From positions 1 through 24,631 of the forward strand of contig JADDKJ010000046.1 in assembly GCA_033717875.1 (NCBI GenBank): DNA of 24,631 bases, given 5' to 3'. The stretch comes from SBBG01 sp033717875. Its GTDB lineage: Bacteria; Pseudomonadota; Gammaproteobacteria; Ga0077554; Ga007554. Both the position numbers and the translations under genes were made by a program. Below, in pieces: positions 8,489-16,226 of the stretch (position 1 is the first letter of the stretch; each line of letters opens with the position of its first letter). The notes under the pieces are model-generated. The model had not been told where the DNA came from. It worked only from the letters and a program-made list of their open reading frames with translations, and ran no database searches.

Positions 8489-9616
8489 ATGAACAATCGA
8501 CAACAAATCACTCAATCCCGGCGCTGGGTCGTCAAGGTCGGCAGTTCGTTGCTCACCAACAATGGCCGCGGACTGGATGAAGGCCTGATCGGCGCCTGGG
8601 CGGAACAGATCGCCGCATTGCGCCACAGCGGCATCGAAGTCGTGCTGGTGTCCTCCGGCGCGGTGGCCGAGGGCATGAAGCGCCTGGGCTGGCAGCGCCG
8701 TCCGCACGCCCTGCACGAGTTGCAGGCTGCGGCGGCGGTGGGGCAGATGGGCTTGGTGCAGACCTACGAGACCTGCTTCCAGCGCCATGGCATCCGTACC
8801 GCGCAGATTCTGCTCACCCACGACGACCTGGCCGACCGCCAGCGCTATCTCAACGCGCGCAGCACCTTGCGTACCCTGCTCGCTTTGGGCGTGGTGCCCG
8901 TGATCAACGAAAACGACACCGTGGCCGTGGAGGAAATCCGCTTCGGTGACAACGACACCCTCGGCGCGCTCGTCACCAACCTGGTCGAGGCCGATGTGCT
9001 GGTGCTGCTCACCGATCAACCCGGCATGTATGAACGCGATCCGCGCAAAGATCCCAGCGCCCCCTTGATCAGCGAGGCGCGCGCCGGCGATCCGCAACTC
9101 GAACAAATGGCCGGCGCCGGTGGCGTGGGCAGCCTGGGGCGCGGCGGCATGCTGACCAAGGTGCGCGCCGCCGCCCGCGCCGCCCGCTCGGGCGCGGCCA
9201 CGGTCATCGCCTACGGACGCGAGACGGGTATTTTGCGGCGCGTTGCCGAAGGAGAAAAAGTCGGCACCTTGCTGCTGCCCGGCCAGGAGACGCTGGCCGC
9301 GCGTAAACAATGGCTGGCCGGCCAGTTGCAGGTGCGCGGCCGCCTGGTGCTGGACACCGGCGCGGTGCGCGTGTTGCGCGAGGCCGGTCGCAGCTTGTTG
9401 CCCGTGGGCGTGGTGGCCGTGGAGGGCAGCTTCGGCCGCGGCGATGTCGTCGCCTGCGTCAGCGAAGACGGCGTGGAAGTAGCCCGCGGTTTGGTGAATT
9501 ACGGCGCCGAAGAGGCACGCAAGATCATGCGCCAGCCCAGCGACCGGATCGAGGAGCTGCTGGGATATGTGGACGAGCCGGAGCTGATCCATCGGGATAA
9601 TTTGGTGGTGACGTGA
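8489..9616 (+). CDS. proB: Glutamate 5-kinase
   Basis: ProB phosphorylates glutamate to gamma-glutamyl phosphate, the first and feedback-inhibited step of proline synthesis. The amino acid kinase domain shows RRWVVKVGSSLL (Lys16), VSSGAVAEG, INENDTVAVEEIRFGDND and GRGGMLTK. A C-terminal PUA domain follows from roughly residue 280 (RGRLVLDTGAVRVL, then GLVNYGAEEA). I chose ATG 8489 (375 residues) because close homologues start about 5-15 residues before the RWVVK motif. ATG 8477, four codons earlier, is also possible. Neither has a good ribosome site, because a GGTGCG repeat abuts the gene. proA is not adjacent. Confidence 0.94.
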   Translation: MNNRQQITQSRRWVVKVGSSLLTNNGRGLDEGLIGAWAEQIAALRHSGIEVVLVSSGAVAEGMKRLGWQRRPHALHELQAAAAVGQMGLVQTYETCFQRHGIRTAQILLTHDDLADRQRYLNARSTLRTLLALGVVPVINENDTVAVEEIRFGDNDTLGALVTNLVEADVLVLLTDQPGMYERDPRKDPSAPLISEARAGDPQLEQMAGAGGVGSLGRGGMLTKVRAAARAARSGAATVIAYGRETGILRRVAEGEKVGTLLLPGQETLAARKQWLAGQLQVRGRLVLDTGAVRVLREAGRSLLPVGVVAVEGSFGRGDVVACVSEDGVEVARGLVNYGAEEARKIMRQPSDRIEELLGYVDEPELIHRDNLVVT

Positions 9617-9716
9617 TTTTTGCGGCGGCTTATCCGTGCAATCAAACCACCGCGTAAGCTGGTTTCAGAGAATCACTACGACTTGAACGTGCCCATATGT
9701 TCCGTGGTGGCGGCGG

Positions 9717-9803
9717 TCACCAACTGATGGTGAGTTCACGATAGTCAGGATCATTGACCGGCAGCAAGGCGCGGAGCCGCTGGAGCGAAGGGTTGGGCGT
9801 CAT
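9717..9803 (-). other. Partial attC-like arm with an overlapping 28-codon frame
   Basis: The sequence after the nuclease gene stop carries the R''-L'' half of an attC-like site (9799 down to about 9778). The complementary L'-R' half expected within 60-140 bases is missing. An ATG overlapping the nuclease stop (ATGA) opens a 28-codon frame, beginning MTPNPSLQR and ending at TGA 9719-9717. This frame is largely the translation of the attC arm, so it is probably not a real gene. The remaining 9617-9716 shows nothing identifiable. Confidence 0.45.
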
Positions 9804-11041
9804 TGCGCTGACAAATGCGGAACGTCAAAGGCTAAGATGGACAAGAACAGTTCCCTATTCTTGTCGTCCCTGTGAGAGAAGCAATACCGGAACACGGTCT
9901 CAGTTGATCCAGGCAACTCGCGCTTGAAGTGCGAATGGGTCTTGGCGGTCTCTGAGATGGCCGTCAGCACCAGAGAGAAATCCTTGTTCCGATTGAAGAT
10001 GATCACGGCCACCTTTGTATCTCGCCAAGACGTGTAGCTCAGCAGTTGCTCTATTGTCTCGGTGAGCATCTTCGGCCCCGACCAGAACTTGCATTCCGCG
10101 ATGAAGATGTTTCGCCCCTCCGAGCGAACCAAGATGTCGGTCTTCCCCTCGTAGTTGAAAGTCTCGCCAGTGGCTTGACCTTCATAGTGTCCGTTGAGCT
10201 GAACCAAGAAGTGTGAGCGGATTGCCTCTTCATCCATTGTTGCGAATGCTGACGGGCTCCGTTCCATGACATGCACCATGTTCTGAAGAACGCCAAGGAT
10301 GTGTTCGTAGTCAGCGCTCGAAAGAGTTGGCTCTGGTTTGTACGGAGCAGAACTGGCTGGTGGCAAGGCGGGTGAAATCTTCTTCCGCACCTCTGGGGCC
10401 GTGAACGTCTGTTGCGCACCGGGCCGCTCCTTCATTTTGAATCCAAGTCCTCCGATGAGGTTGTGATCTGCAAGTAGCTTCTGGCGCCTTGATTCAATGG
10501 CCGATCGAGCTTGAGTTGGTAGTTGCGCAGTTAATCCCGCCGCATTGGTGCGAAGCGTTGAAAGATGACTCTGAATTTCGCTCACTGTGCGATCGATTTC
10601 AGCCCTCACTCTTTCGGCATTTAGGTCGGTTCCAACGATTTTCAGAATGACCACACTTCCTCGAACCTCCGCACGGGGCGGGCTCCTCGTGTATGTGGTT
10701 GGCTGAATCTTGAACGCCTCGGCTTCGCCGGTAAACGGTAGCTCGACTTCGATTTCCGTGCCAGTGATGTGAAACGGTCTGCTGCGATCAAAGATCCTCC
10801 GGTTCTGATCTCGGCTGACGTCTATCTTAGTTTCGCGCTGATCAACAACAATCTGATCGGTGAGCAGTGTTGGGATTTCAATCTGGAACTTCTGTTCAAA
10901 GTAGGCCGCCAAATCATCCACTGATGTGTTGAGCAAGCGATTCCCGTCCATGGATTCGACGGCCTTTCGCAGCTCCTGAAGCTGATGTCTCTCAACGTCA
11001 TGCCATCCCACGTTGGAAAACAGGTACTCGCGGTCTCTCAT
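9800..11041 (-). CDS. Predicted PD-(D/E)XK nuclease-like protein, candidate defence gene
   Basis: A 413-residue protein with no recognised name. The N-terminal half (1-130) is mixed alpha/beta, with a helix-rich segment at about 140-190. Residues about 205-240 form a Pro-rich linker. The C-terminal part (about 245-413) carries a restriction-endonuclease-like core: a helix with EEAIRSHFLVQL (Glu271/272), then KTDILV (Asp302), IAECKFW (Glu316-x-Lys318) and EQLLSYTSWRD (Gln332). This matches the order E, D, ExK, Q of PD-(D/E)XK nucleases such as Mrr-like enzymes. No signal or membrane segment is seen. GC is lower than in neighbours: two 60-base lines counted by hand gave 48% and 53%, against 68% for a line in leuC. 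The cassette setting supports acquisition. The target and partners are unknown. Confidence 0.75.
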   Translation of the reverse strand: MRDREYLFSNVGWHDVERHQLQELRKAVESMDGNRLLNTSVDDLAAYFEQKFQIEIPTLLTDQIVVDQRETKIDVSRDQNRRIFDRSRPFHITGTEIEVELPFTGEAEAFKIQPTTYTRSPPRAEVRGSVVILKIVGTDLNAERVRAEIDRTVSEIQSHLSTLRTNAAGLTAQLPTQARSAIESRRQKLLADHNLIGGLGFKMKERPGAQQTFTAPEVRKKISPALPPASSAPYKPEPTLSSADYEHILGVLQNMVHVMERSPSAFATMDEEAIRSHFLVQLNGHYEGQATGETFNYEGKTDILVRSEGRNIFIAECKFWSGPKMLTETIEQLLSYTSWRDTKVAVIIFNRNKDFSLVLTAISETAKTHSHFKRELPGSTETVFRYCFSHRDDKNRELFLSILAFDVPHLSAQ

Positions 11042-11084
11042 TGTTCAACCCACTTTGTTGATGACGCCCAACTATGGATAAACG

Positions 11085-11936
11085 CTACCCCCTTTGCTCC
11101 GCCGCATAAAGCGTATTCTGCAACAACGTCGCCACCGTCATCGGCCCCACGCCGCCGGGGACGGGGGTGATCCACGCGGCGCGTTCGGCGGCGGGGGCGA
11201 ATTCCACGTCGCCGACGATATTGCCGTCGGGCAGGCGGTTGATGCCGACGTCGATGACGGTGGCGCCGGGTTTGATCCACTCGCCCTTGATGAAGCCCGG
11301 TTTGCCGACCGCGACGACCAGGATGTCGGCGCGCGCCAGATGGCTTTGCAGGTCGCGGGTGAAGCGGTGGCAGGTGGTGACGGTGCAGCCGGCGAGCAGT
11401 AGCTCCAGCGACATGGGGCGGCCGACGATGTTGGAGGCGCCGACCACGACCGCTTCCTGGCCTTTGAGTTGCTGCCCGATGCTTTTCAACAGCGTCATCA
11501 CGCCATGCGGCGTGCAGGGGCGCAGTGCGGGCAGGCGCAGTGCGAGACGTCCGACGCTGTAGGGGTGAAAGCCGTCCACATCCTTGTCGGGATGGATGCG
11601 TTCGATGACGGTTTCGGTGTCGATGTGCGCGGGCAGCGGGAGCTGAACGAGAATGCCGTCGATGGCGGGGTCGCCGTTCAGTCCGTCGATCAGCGCCAGC
11701 AGCTCGGCCTGGGTGATGCTGTCAGGCAGGTCATGGCTTTTGGAGAGAATGCCGGCCTCGGCACAGGCTTTGCGCTTGCTCGCCACGTAGACCTCCGAGG
11801 CCGGGTTGTTGCCGACCAGAATGACTGCCAGCCCCGGTGCGCGCTTGTTTTGCGACAAGCGCTGTTCCACGTCCTGTTTTACCTTCTGCCGGATGCTCGC
11901 GGCGATGGTTTTGCCATCGATGATGTGTGCCGTCAT
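11085..11936 (-). CDS. folD: Bifunctional methylenetetrahydrofolate dehydrogenase/cyclohydrolase
   Basis: FolD interconverts 5,10-methylene-, methenyl- and 10-formyl-tetrahydrofolate with NADP in the cytoplasm, feeding purine and methionine synthesis. It has 283 residues (E. coli 288). Catalytic Tyr50 and Lys54 lie in YVASKRKAC; other family marks are ILVQLPLPAHI, PDKDVDGFHP, the Rossmann motif VVVGASNIVGRPMS, and TPVPGGVGPMT at the C terminus. The ATG at 11936 is chosen because MTAHIIDGK is the normal start; a longer frame to 12239 runs antisense into leuC. The stop TAG lies only 13 bases before the boundary of the putative cassette, so the cassette did not damage the protein. Confidence 0.96.
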   Translation of the reverse strand: MTAHIIDGKTIAASIRQKVKQDVEQRLSQNKRAPGLAVILVGNNPASEVYVASKRKACAEAGILSKSHDLPDSITQAELLALIDGLNGDPAIDGILVQLPLPAHIDTETVIERIHPDKDVDGFHPYSVGRLALRLPALRPCTPHGVMTLLKSIGQQLKGQEAVVVGASNIVGRPMSLELLLAGCTVTTCHRFTRDLQSHLARADILVVAVGKPGFIKGEWIKPGATVIDVGINRLPDGNIVGDVEFAPAAERAAWITPVPGGVGPMTVATLLQNTLYAAEQRG

Positions 11937-12001
11937 GTTTGAGCCTGAATGAGAATTTCGTCCTATTCTAACTGTCGAAGGGAGGGTTGCGCCAATCCGT
12001 T

Positions 12002-12030
12002 TTGAGTAATGTTTCCCGCTGGCGTAAAAT
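12002..12030 (+). promoter_or_regulatory. Predicted sigma70 promoter of leuC
   Basis: TTGAGT (12002-12007) and TAAAAT (12025-12030) are spaced by exactly 17 bases, upstream of the leuC start at 12067. The leader contains a 7-bp hairpin, GTTCTTT-ATTAC-AAAGAAC (12032-12050), just before the ribosome site GGAG (12056-12059). The hairpin overlaps the expected transcription start, so a regulatory role is uncertain. No leader peptide with Leu codons is seen. Confidence 0.65.
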
Positions 12031-12066
12031 CGTTCTTTATTACAAAGAACGCTGTGGAGCTGAGCA

Positions 12067-13482
12067 ATGGCTGGAAAGACCCTGTACGACAAATTGTGGG
12101 ATGCACATGTGGTGCGCCAGAACGAGGACGGGACATGTCTGTTGTACATCGACCGCCATCTGGTACATGAAGTGACCTCGCCGCAGGCCTTCGACGGGTT
12201 GCGTCTGGCCAAGCGTCTACCGTGGCGCATCGATGCCAACCTCGCGGTGGCGGATCATAACGTCCCCACCACGGACCGCAGTCACGGCATTGCCGATCCC
12301 GTGTCGCGTGTGCAGGTGGAGACGCTCGATCGCAACTGCGAGGAATTCGGCATCACCGAATTCAGGATGAATGACCCGCGCCAGGGCATCGTGCACGTCA
12401 TCGGCCCGGAGCAGGGTGCGACGTTGCCCGGTATGACGGTGGTGTGCGGCGATTCGCACACGTCCACCCACGGCGCGTTCGGTGCATTGGCGCATGGCAT
12501 CGGCACTTCCGAAGTCGAGCATGTGCTTGCCACGCAGTGCCTGCTACAGAAGAAATCGAAGAACATGCTGGTCAGCGTGGATGGGCAGGTTGGGCCGGGC
12601 GTGACGGCCAAGGACATCGTGCTGGCGATCATCGGCGAGATCGGCACGGCGGGCGGCACCGGCTATGCCATCGAATTCGGCGGCGGGGCGATCCGCGCCC
12701 TGTCGATGGAAGGTCGCATGACGGTGTGCAACATGGCGATCGAGGCCGGTGCGCGCGCCGGCATGGTGGCGGTGGATGAAAAGACCATCGACTATGTGCA
12801 TGGCCGGGCCTATGCCCCCACCGGCGAACTCTGGGGGCGGGCCGTGGCGGCATGGCACGAGCTGCACAGCGACGCGGATGCGGCGTTCGACCGCGTGGTG
12901 CGCATCGACGCCGCCACGATCAAACCCCAGGTGAGCTGGGGCACCTCGCCCGAGATGGTGGCGCCGGTCGACGGCCGCGTGCCCGATCCCGAGCAACAGT
13001 CCGATCCGGTGAAGCGCGACGGCATGCGGCGTGCCTTGCAATACATGGCGCTACAGCCGGGCACCCCGATCACCAGCATCGCCATCGACAAGGTGTTCAT
13101 CGGCTCCTGCACCAATTCGCGCATCGAGGATCTGCGCGCCGCGGCGGCGGTGGCGAAGGGGCGCAAGGTGGCGCCCGGCGTCAAGCTTGCCATGGTCGTA
13201 CCCGGCTCCGGGCTGGTCAAACGCCAGGCCGAGGCCGAAGGGCTGGACAAGATTTTCCGCGACGCCGGTTTCGAGTGGCGTGAACCCGGTTGTTCGATGT
13301 GCCTGGCCATGAACGCCGACCGCCTGGAACCGGGCGAGCGCTGCGCCTCCACGTCCAACCGCAACTTCGAGGGCCGCCAGGGTCCCGGCGGGCGCACCCA
13401 TCTCGTCAGCCCGGCGATGGCCGCCGCCGCCGCGGTGGCGGGGCATTTCGTCGATGTGCGGGAGGTGACGGGTGGACGATGA
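12067..13482 (+). CDS. leuC: 3-isopropylmalate dehydratase large subunit
   Basis: LeuC, with LeuD, isomerises 2-isopropylmalate to 3-isopropylmalate in leucine synthesis. It has 471 residues, the usual length for the proteobacterial aconitase-like type. Cluster ligands for the 4Fe-4S centre are Cys348 (GSCTNSR), Cys409 and Cys412 (GCSMCLAMN). The substrate and fold motifs CGDSHTSTHGAFG and TSNRNFEGRQGPG are present. GGAG precedes the ATG at 12067. leuD and leuB, which normally follow at once, are missing; the stop overlaps the start of srkA instead. The partner subunit must lie elsewhere if the pathway is complete. Confidence 0.96.
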   Translation: MAGKTLYDKLWDAHVVRQNEDGTCLLYIDRHLVHEVTSPQAFDGLRLAKRLPWRIDANLAVADHNVPTTDRSHGIADPVSRVQVETLDRNCEEFGITEFRMNDPRQGIVHVIGPEQGATLPGMTVVCGDSHTSTHGAFGALAHGIGTSEVEHVLATQCLLQKKSKNMLVSVDGQVGPGVTAKDIVLAIIGEIGTAGGTGYAIEFGGGAIRALSMEGRMTVCNMAIEAGARAGMVAVDEKTIDYVHGRAYAPTGELWGRAVAAWHELHSDADAAFDRVVRIDAATIKPQVSWGTSPEMVAPVDGRVPDPEQQSDPVKRDGMRRALQYMALQPGTPITSIAIDKVFIGSCTNSRIEDLRAAAAVAKGRKVAPGVKLAMVVPGSGLVKRQAEAEGLDKIFRDAGFEWREPGCSMCLAMNADRLEPGERCASTSNRNFEGRQGPGGRTHLVSPAMAAAAAVAGHFVDVREVTGGR

Positions 13483-14482
13483 GGCTGGCGGAGGGTCGGC
13501 CAATCTGCTTTATCAGGAGCTCACGCCCGACCGCCTGCTGAACGCCGTCGAGAGCGCCGGCCTGCGCTGCGATGGCCGGATGCTTGCCCTCAACAGCTAC
13601 GAAAACCGCGTCTACCAGGTCGGTATCGAGGATGGCGTACCGCTCATCGTCAAGTTTTACCGCCCCAACCGCTGGCCGGACGAGGCCATCCTCGAAGAAC
13701 ATGCCTTCACCCTGGAGCTGGCCGAGCGCGAAATCCCGGTGGTGGCGCCGCTGGTCGACGAGGCGGGACGTACCCTGCATGAGTTCGAGGGTTTCCGCTT
13801 CGCCCTCTTTCCGCGCCGTGCCGGACGCACCCCGGAACTTGACGACCCCGACACCCTGGAATGGATGGGCCGTTTCATCGGCCGCATCCACGCCGTCGGC
13901 GCCATCCGGCCGTTCCAGCATCGCCCCACGCTCAACATCGAAAGCTTCGGCGACGAACCCTTTCATTTTCTCATGGAGCACGGCTTCATCCCGCGCGAGC
14001 TGGAACCCGCCTACCGCAGTGTGGCCGAGGACGTGCTGGCGCAGGTGCGTCAATGCTACGCGCAGACGCCCGGCATCGAAAACATCCGTCTGCATGGCGA
14101 CTGCCACGCCGGCAACATCCTCTGGAGCGGAGCCGGCCCTCATTTCGTCGACTTCGACGATTGCCGCATGGCTCCGGCGGTGCAGGACCTCTGGATGCTG
14201 CTGTCCGGCGACCGCGCCGCCATGACCACCCAGCTCTCCTATATCGTCGACGGCTACAGCGAATTTCACGATTTCAATTCGCCGGAGCTGCGCCTGGTCG
14301 AAGCGCTGCGCACCCTGCGCATCATCCACTATTCCGGCTGGCTCGCCCGGCGCTGGGAAGACCCGGCGTTCAAGATGGCTTTTCCCTGGTTCAACACCCA
14401 GCATTATTGGCAGGAACAGATCCTCGCTCTGCGCGAACAGATGGCGGCGCTGGATGAGTCGCCGCTGAGTCTGGGGTTTTAG
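13472..14482 (+). CDS. srkA: Stress response kinase A (YihE/SrkA family)
   Basis: A 336-residue Ser/Thr protein kinase of the APH/choline-kinase fold (E. coli 328), reported to protect against stress-induced programmed death. Visible are the ATP-site Lys61 (PLIVKFYRP), the catalytic loop HGDCHAGN (Asp210, Asn215) and the metal-binding VDFDD (Asp227), followed by APAVQDLWMLL. It starts at GTG 13472, with a strong GGGAGGTG ribosome site inside the leuC end, and overlaps leuC by 11 bases, so it is probably coupled to it. Pairing with leuC is unusual; in enterobacteria it is linked to dsbA. It is cytoplasmic, with no membrane span. Confidence 0.92.
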   Translation: MDDEAGGGSANLLYQELTPDRLLNAVESAGLRCDGRMLALNSYENRVYQVGIEDGVPLIVKFYRPNRWPDEAILEEHAFTLELAEREIPVVAPLVDEAGRTLHEFEGFRFALFPRRAGRTPELDDPDTLEWMGRFIGRIHAVGAIRPFQHRPTLNIESFGDEPFHFLMEHGFIPRELEPAYRSVAEDVLAQVRQCYAQTPGIENIRLHGDCHAGNILWSGAGPHFVDFDDCRMAPAVQDLWMLLSGDRAAMTTQLSYIVDGYSEFHDFNSPELRLVEALRTLRIIHYSGWLARRWEDPAFKMAFPWFNTQHYWQEQILALREQMAALDESPLSLGF

Positions 14483-14487
14483 GGGGC

Positions 14488-14624
14488 ACAAATTTGATCT
14501 CCCGCACCCTTCGCTTCGCTGGTATGCTTCATCTCGGACTCCCTCCGTCTCGTTTAGCCGGTGACCTGTTCACCCGCTTGGCACATTATGATGCCGTTGG
14601 TAGATGAGGGGGAGTCCGTTTCAT
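14488..14624 (-). mobile_element. Degenerate IS110-type left end (second copy)
   Basis: This segment resembles positions 31-125. Both have CATCTCGG, an outer stem (GGACTCCC 14536-14543 with GGGAGTCC 14610-14617), and an inner hairpin GGCA/TGCC. Both have a seven-base end finishing in CAT. On the minus strand an ATGAAG in the transposase start position (14532) follows GGGAGTCCGAG, but the frame then leaves transposase-like sequence within a few codons. It is a left-end fragment, or a short derivative in which left and right ends were joined. It abuts the palindrome at 14625-14672 on one side and srkA on the other. The inner boundary near 14488 is a guess. Confidence 0.55.
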
Positions 14625-14672
14625 TAGGGTGCGTCTCACGCACCACACGGCTGGTGCGTGAGACGCACCCTA
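14625..14672. repeat. 20-bp-arm perfect palindrome (GGTGCG family) between srkA and hlyD
   Basis: Left arm 14625-14644 (TAGGGTGCGTCTCACGCACC) and right arm 14653-14672 are exact reverse complements around an 8-base loop. The unit GGTGCGT...ACGCACCCTAC also occurs at 8453-8473 and as a half copy at 126-133. Lying between the converging genes srkA and hlyD, the stem could block read-through from both sides, though no T-run follows it. Confidence 0.85.
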
Positions 14673-14719
14673 CGATATTTCGCCGTTTTGGGTGCTGATC
14701 AGCGGTTCCCGCTGCTCGC

Positions 14720-16087
14720 TCATCGCTCCCGGCCTGTCTCGTGCCAAGCTTTCTGTATTGGCGAAAGCAGGTACTCGGCGACGGTGCGGTTACCCAACAG
14801 GATCTCGGCCGTCGTCTGCATGCCCACCGTCAGCGGGTAGTGGCGTCCCTCCATCTCCAGCGCGTTGGCGGCCAACGTGACGAGTGCCTTGTAGCGCAAT
14901 GGCTGCTGCCCCGCCGCCGACAGCCCCGCATCGCGCGCTTCCTCCTCGCTTTGCGCGTCGGCGCTCACATGCTCCACGGTGCCCAGACCCATACCGTATT
15001 TCTGAAACGGGTAGGTGGCGAACTTGAGCTTGACGGACTGCCCAGGACGCACGAAGCCGATGTCCTCGTTGGATACCCAGACCTCTACCTTGAGCCGCTC
15101 CTCTCGCGGCACCAGACTCGCCAAGACGGTGCCGGGCTGCACCACGGTGCCCGCCGTATGCGTGGCCAGATCCTTGATGACGCCGTCCTGCGGCGCCTGG
15201 AGTTCCATGAGCGCGCGGCGGTGTTGCTGTTTCTCAAGTTCCTTTGCCAATTTGTCGAGTTGGGCTTGTGTCTCGTTACGTTCGGTATGCAGCTGGCGCA
15301 GGTAGTCCGCTTCGATCTGGTGTAGTTTCTTCTGCGATTGCTCGATGCTGGCCTGGGCCGAAGCGATGAGGTGCTCCTGTGTGGCAAGTTCTTGCTCTTT
15401 TTCGATGCGTTCGCGCCGTTTGTCACTGACCATCAACTGCCCAGAAAAACCCTTTTCCGCCAGTTGCTCGAAGGCTTTCTCCTGTTCCCGGTAATGGGGC
15501 AGCACCGCTTCCAGCCGCGTCTTTTGCTGCCTGGCCGCGGCCAGTTCCTGCTGTGCCTTGTCCAGACGGCTGCGCTCTTCCGCCAGGGCGGCGGCAAGAG
15601 CATCGCGATTGGCCTGGTGCTGCGCCGCCACTTCGCGCACGAGTGCCGGCGGGTCGGTTGGCTCCTGTTTAAAGGACTGTCCGCCAAGTTCCGCGTCGAT
15701 GCGTCTGAGCGCCAGCCGCTTGCGACCGTGTTCCGTGACCAGCGCCTCCAGATCAGCCTCGGCGATCAGGGCATCCATGCGCATCAGCGTTTGCCCCGCA
15801 CGCACCCGCTCGCCTTCGCGCACCAGAATCTCATTAATGATACCAGCCTCGGCCGGCTGCACGATCTTGAGGTAGCTCGCGGGTACCAGCTTGCCATCCG
15901 CCACGGTCACGATATCCAGCCGCCCGAGCATGGCCCATCCCAGCAGGAAAGCGAGCAGCGCCAGCAGCGCCCACAGCACGCGTCTTCCCACGGGATTGGG
16001 AGCGGTTTGCTGCAAGCGGATGAGCGGCGGATGAAAAGCCTGGTGGTCCATGGTGGAGTGCTCGGCGAGGGGTTTCAGCGGAAGCAT
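14720..16087 (-). CDS. hlyD: HlyD-family type I secretion periplasmic adaptor
   Basis: The adaptor (membrane fusion protein) of a type I secretion system links an inner membrane ABC exporter to a TolC-like channel. It has 455 residues (E. coli HlyD 478). A cytoplasmic N terminus of about 36 residues precedes one membrane helix (about 37-55, WALLALLAFLLGWAML). A biotinyl/lipoyl half-motif (PAEAGIINEILVREGERVRAGQTL), a long Gln/Glu/Lys-rich coiled coil (about 110-290), the second lipoyl half (LQAPQDGVIKDL) and a beta-barrel ending follow. ATG 16087 has AGGAGA ten bases upstream. The RTX gene lies just upstream on the same strand, so it is the likely cargo. No ABC ATPase gene is seen here. Confidence 0.93.
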   Translation of the reverse strand: MLPLKPLAEHSTMDHQAFHPPLIRLQQTAPNPVGRRVLWALLALLAFLLGWAMLGRLDIVTVADGKLVPASYLKIVQPAEAGIINEILVREGERVRAGQTLMRMDALIAEADLEALVTEHGRKRLALRRIDAELGGQSFKQEPTDPPALVREVAAQHQANRDALAAALAEERSRLDKAQQELAAARQQKTRLEAVLPHYREQEKAFEQLAEKGFSGQLMVSDKRRERIEKEQELATQEHLIASAQASIEQSQKKLHQIEADYLRQLHTERNETQAQLDKLAKELEKQQHRRALMELQAPQDGVIKDLATHTAGTVVQPGTVLASLVPREERLKVEVWVSNEDIGFVRPGQSVKLKFATYPFQKYGMGLGTVEHVSADAQSEEEARDAGLSAAGQQPLRYKALVTLAANALEMEGRHYPLTVGMQTTAEILLGNRTVAEYLLSPIQKAWHETGRER

Positions 16088-16147
16088 GCGGGTGTTGTCT
16101 CCTGTACATCATGCTGCGCGCCCGATGTCCACAGTTCCTCGACAAGC

Positions 16148-16193
16148 CGTATGTACCGGGCGAGGTGGCCGAAGCCCTCGCCCGGTACATACG
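16148..16193 (-). terminator. Strong intercistronic hairpin between the RTX gene and hlyD
   Basis: Positions 16148-16165 and 16176-16193 pair perfectly over 18 bases around a 10-base loop. A small AAAGCA/TGCTTT hairpin lies nearer the RTX stop (16201-16217). No T-run follows on the minus strand, so this may be an attenuator or an RNA-stabilising structure rather than a simple terminator. In the classical hly operon a hairpin likewise separates the abundant toxin message from the transporter genes. Confidence 0.5.
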
Positions 16194-16226
16194 CAGGCAT
16201 AAAGCACGCCATGCTTTCTTTAAAGC

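Larger units (their letters stand above)
9717..11072 (-). mobile_element. Putative orphan integron gene cassette with partial attC
   Basis: Read on the minus strand, the segment opens at GTTGGGC (11072-11066), a perfect GTTRRRY core. The single gene starts 31 bases later. The gene stop is embedded in TGACGCCCAAC (9802-9792), a perfect RYYYAAC core, followed by CCTTCGCTCCAGCGG, like the left arm of many attC sites. The two ends form an exact 12-base inverted pair (9792-9803 and 11061-11072). One-gene size, gene orientation and stop-attC overlap are typical of cassettes. The second attC arm is not found, and no integrase or second cassette is in the window. It may have inserted at a secondary site just after folD. 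Confidence 0.6.

Noticed and set aside
8411..9592. Minus-strand open frame of 393 codons opposite proB
   Set aside because: ProB motifs are complete on the plus strand; this frame shows no family features.
9718..9724. GTTGGTG on the minus strand as the missing R' core of attC
   Set aside because: It breaks the GTTRRRY consensus at two positions and does not pair with the GCCCAAC core or its arm.
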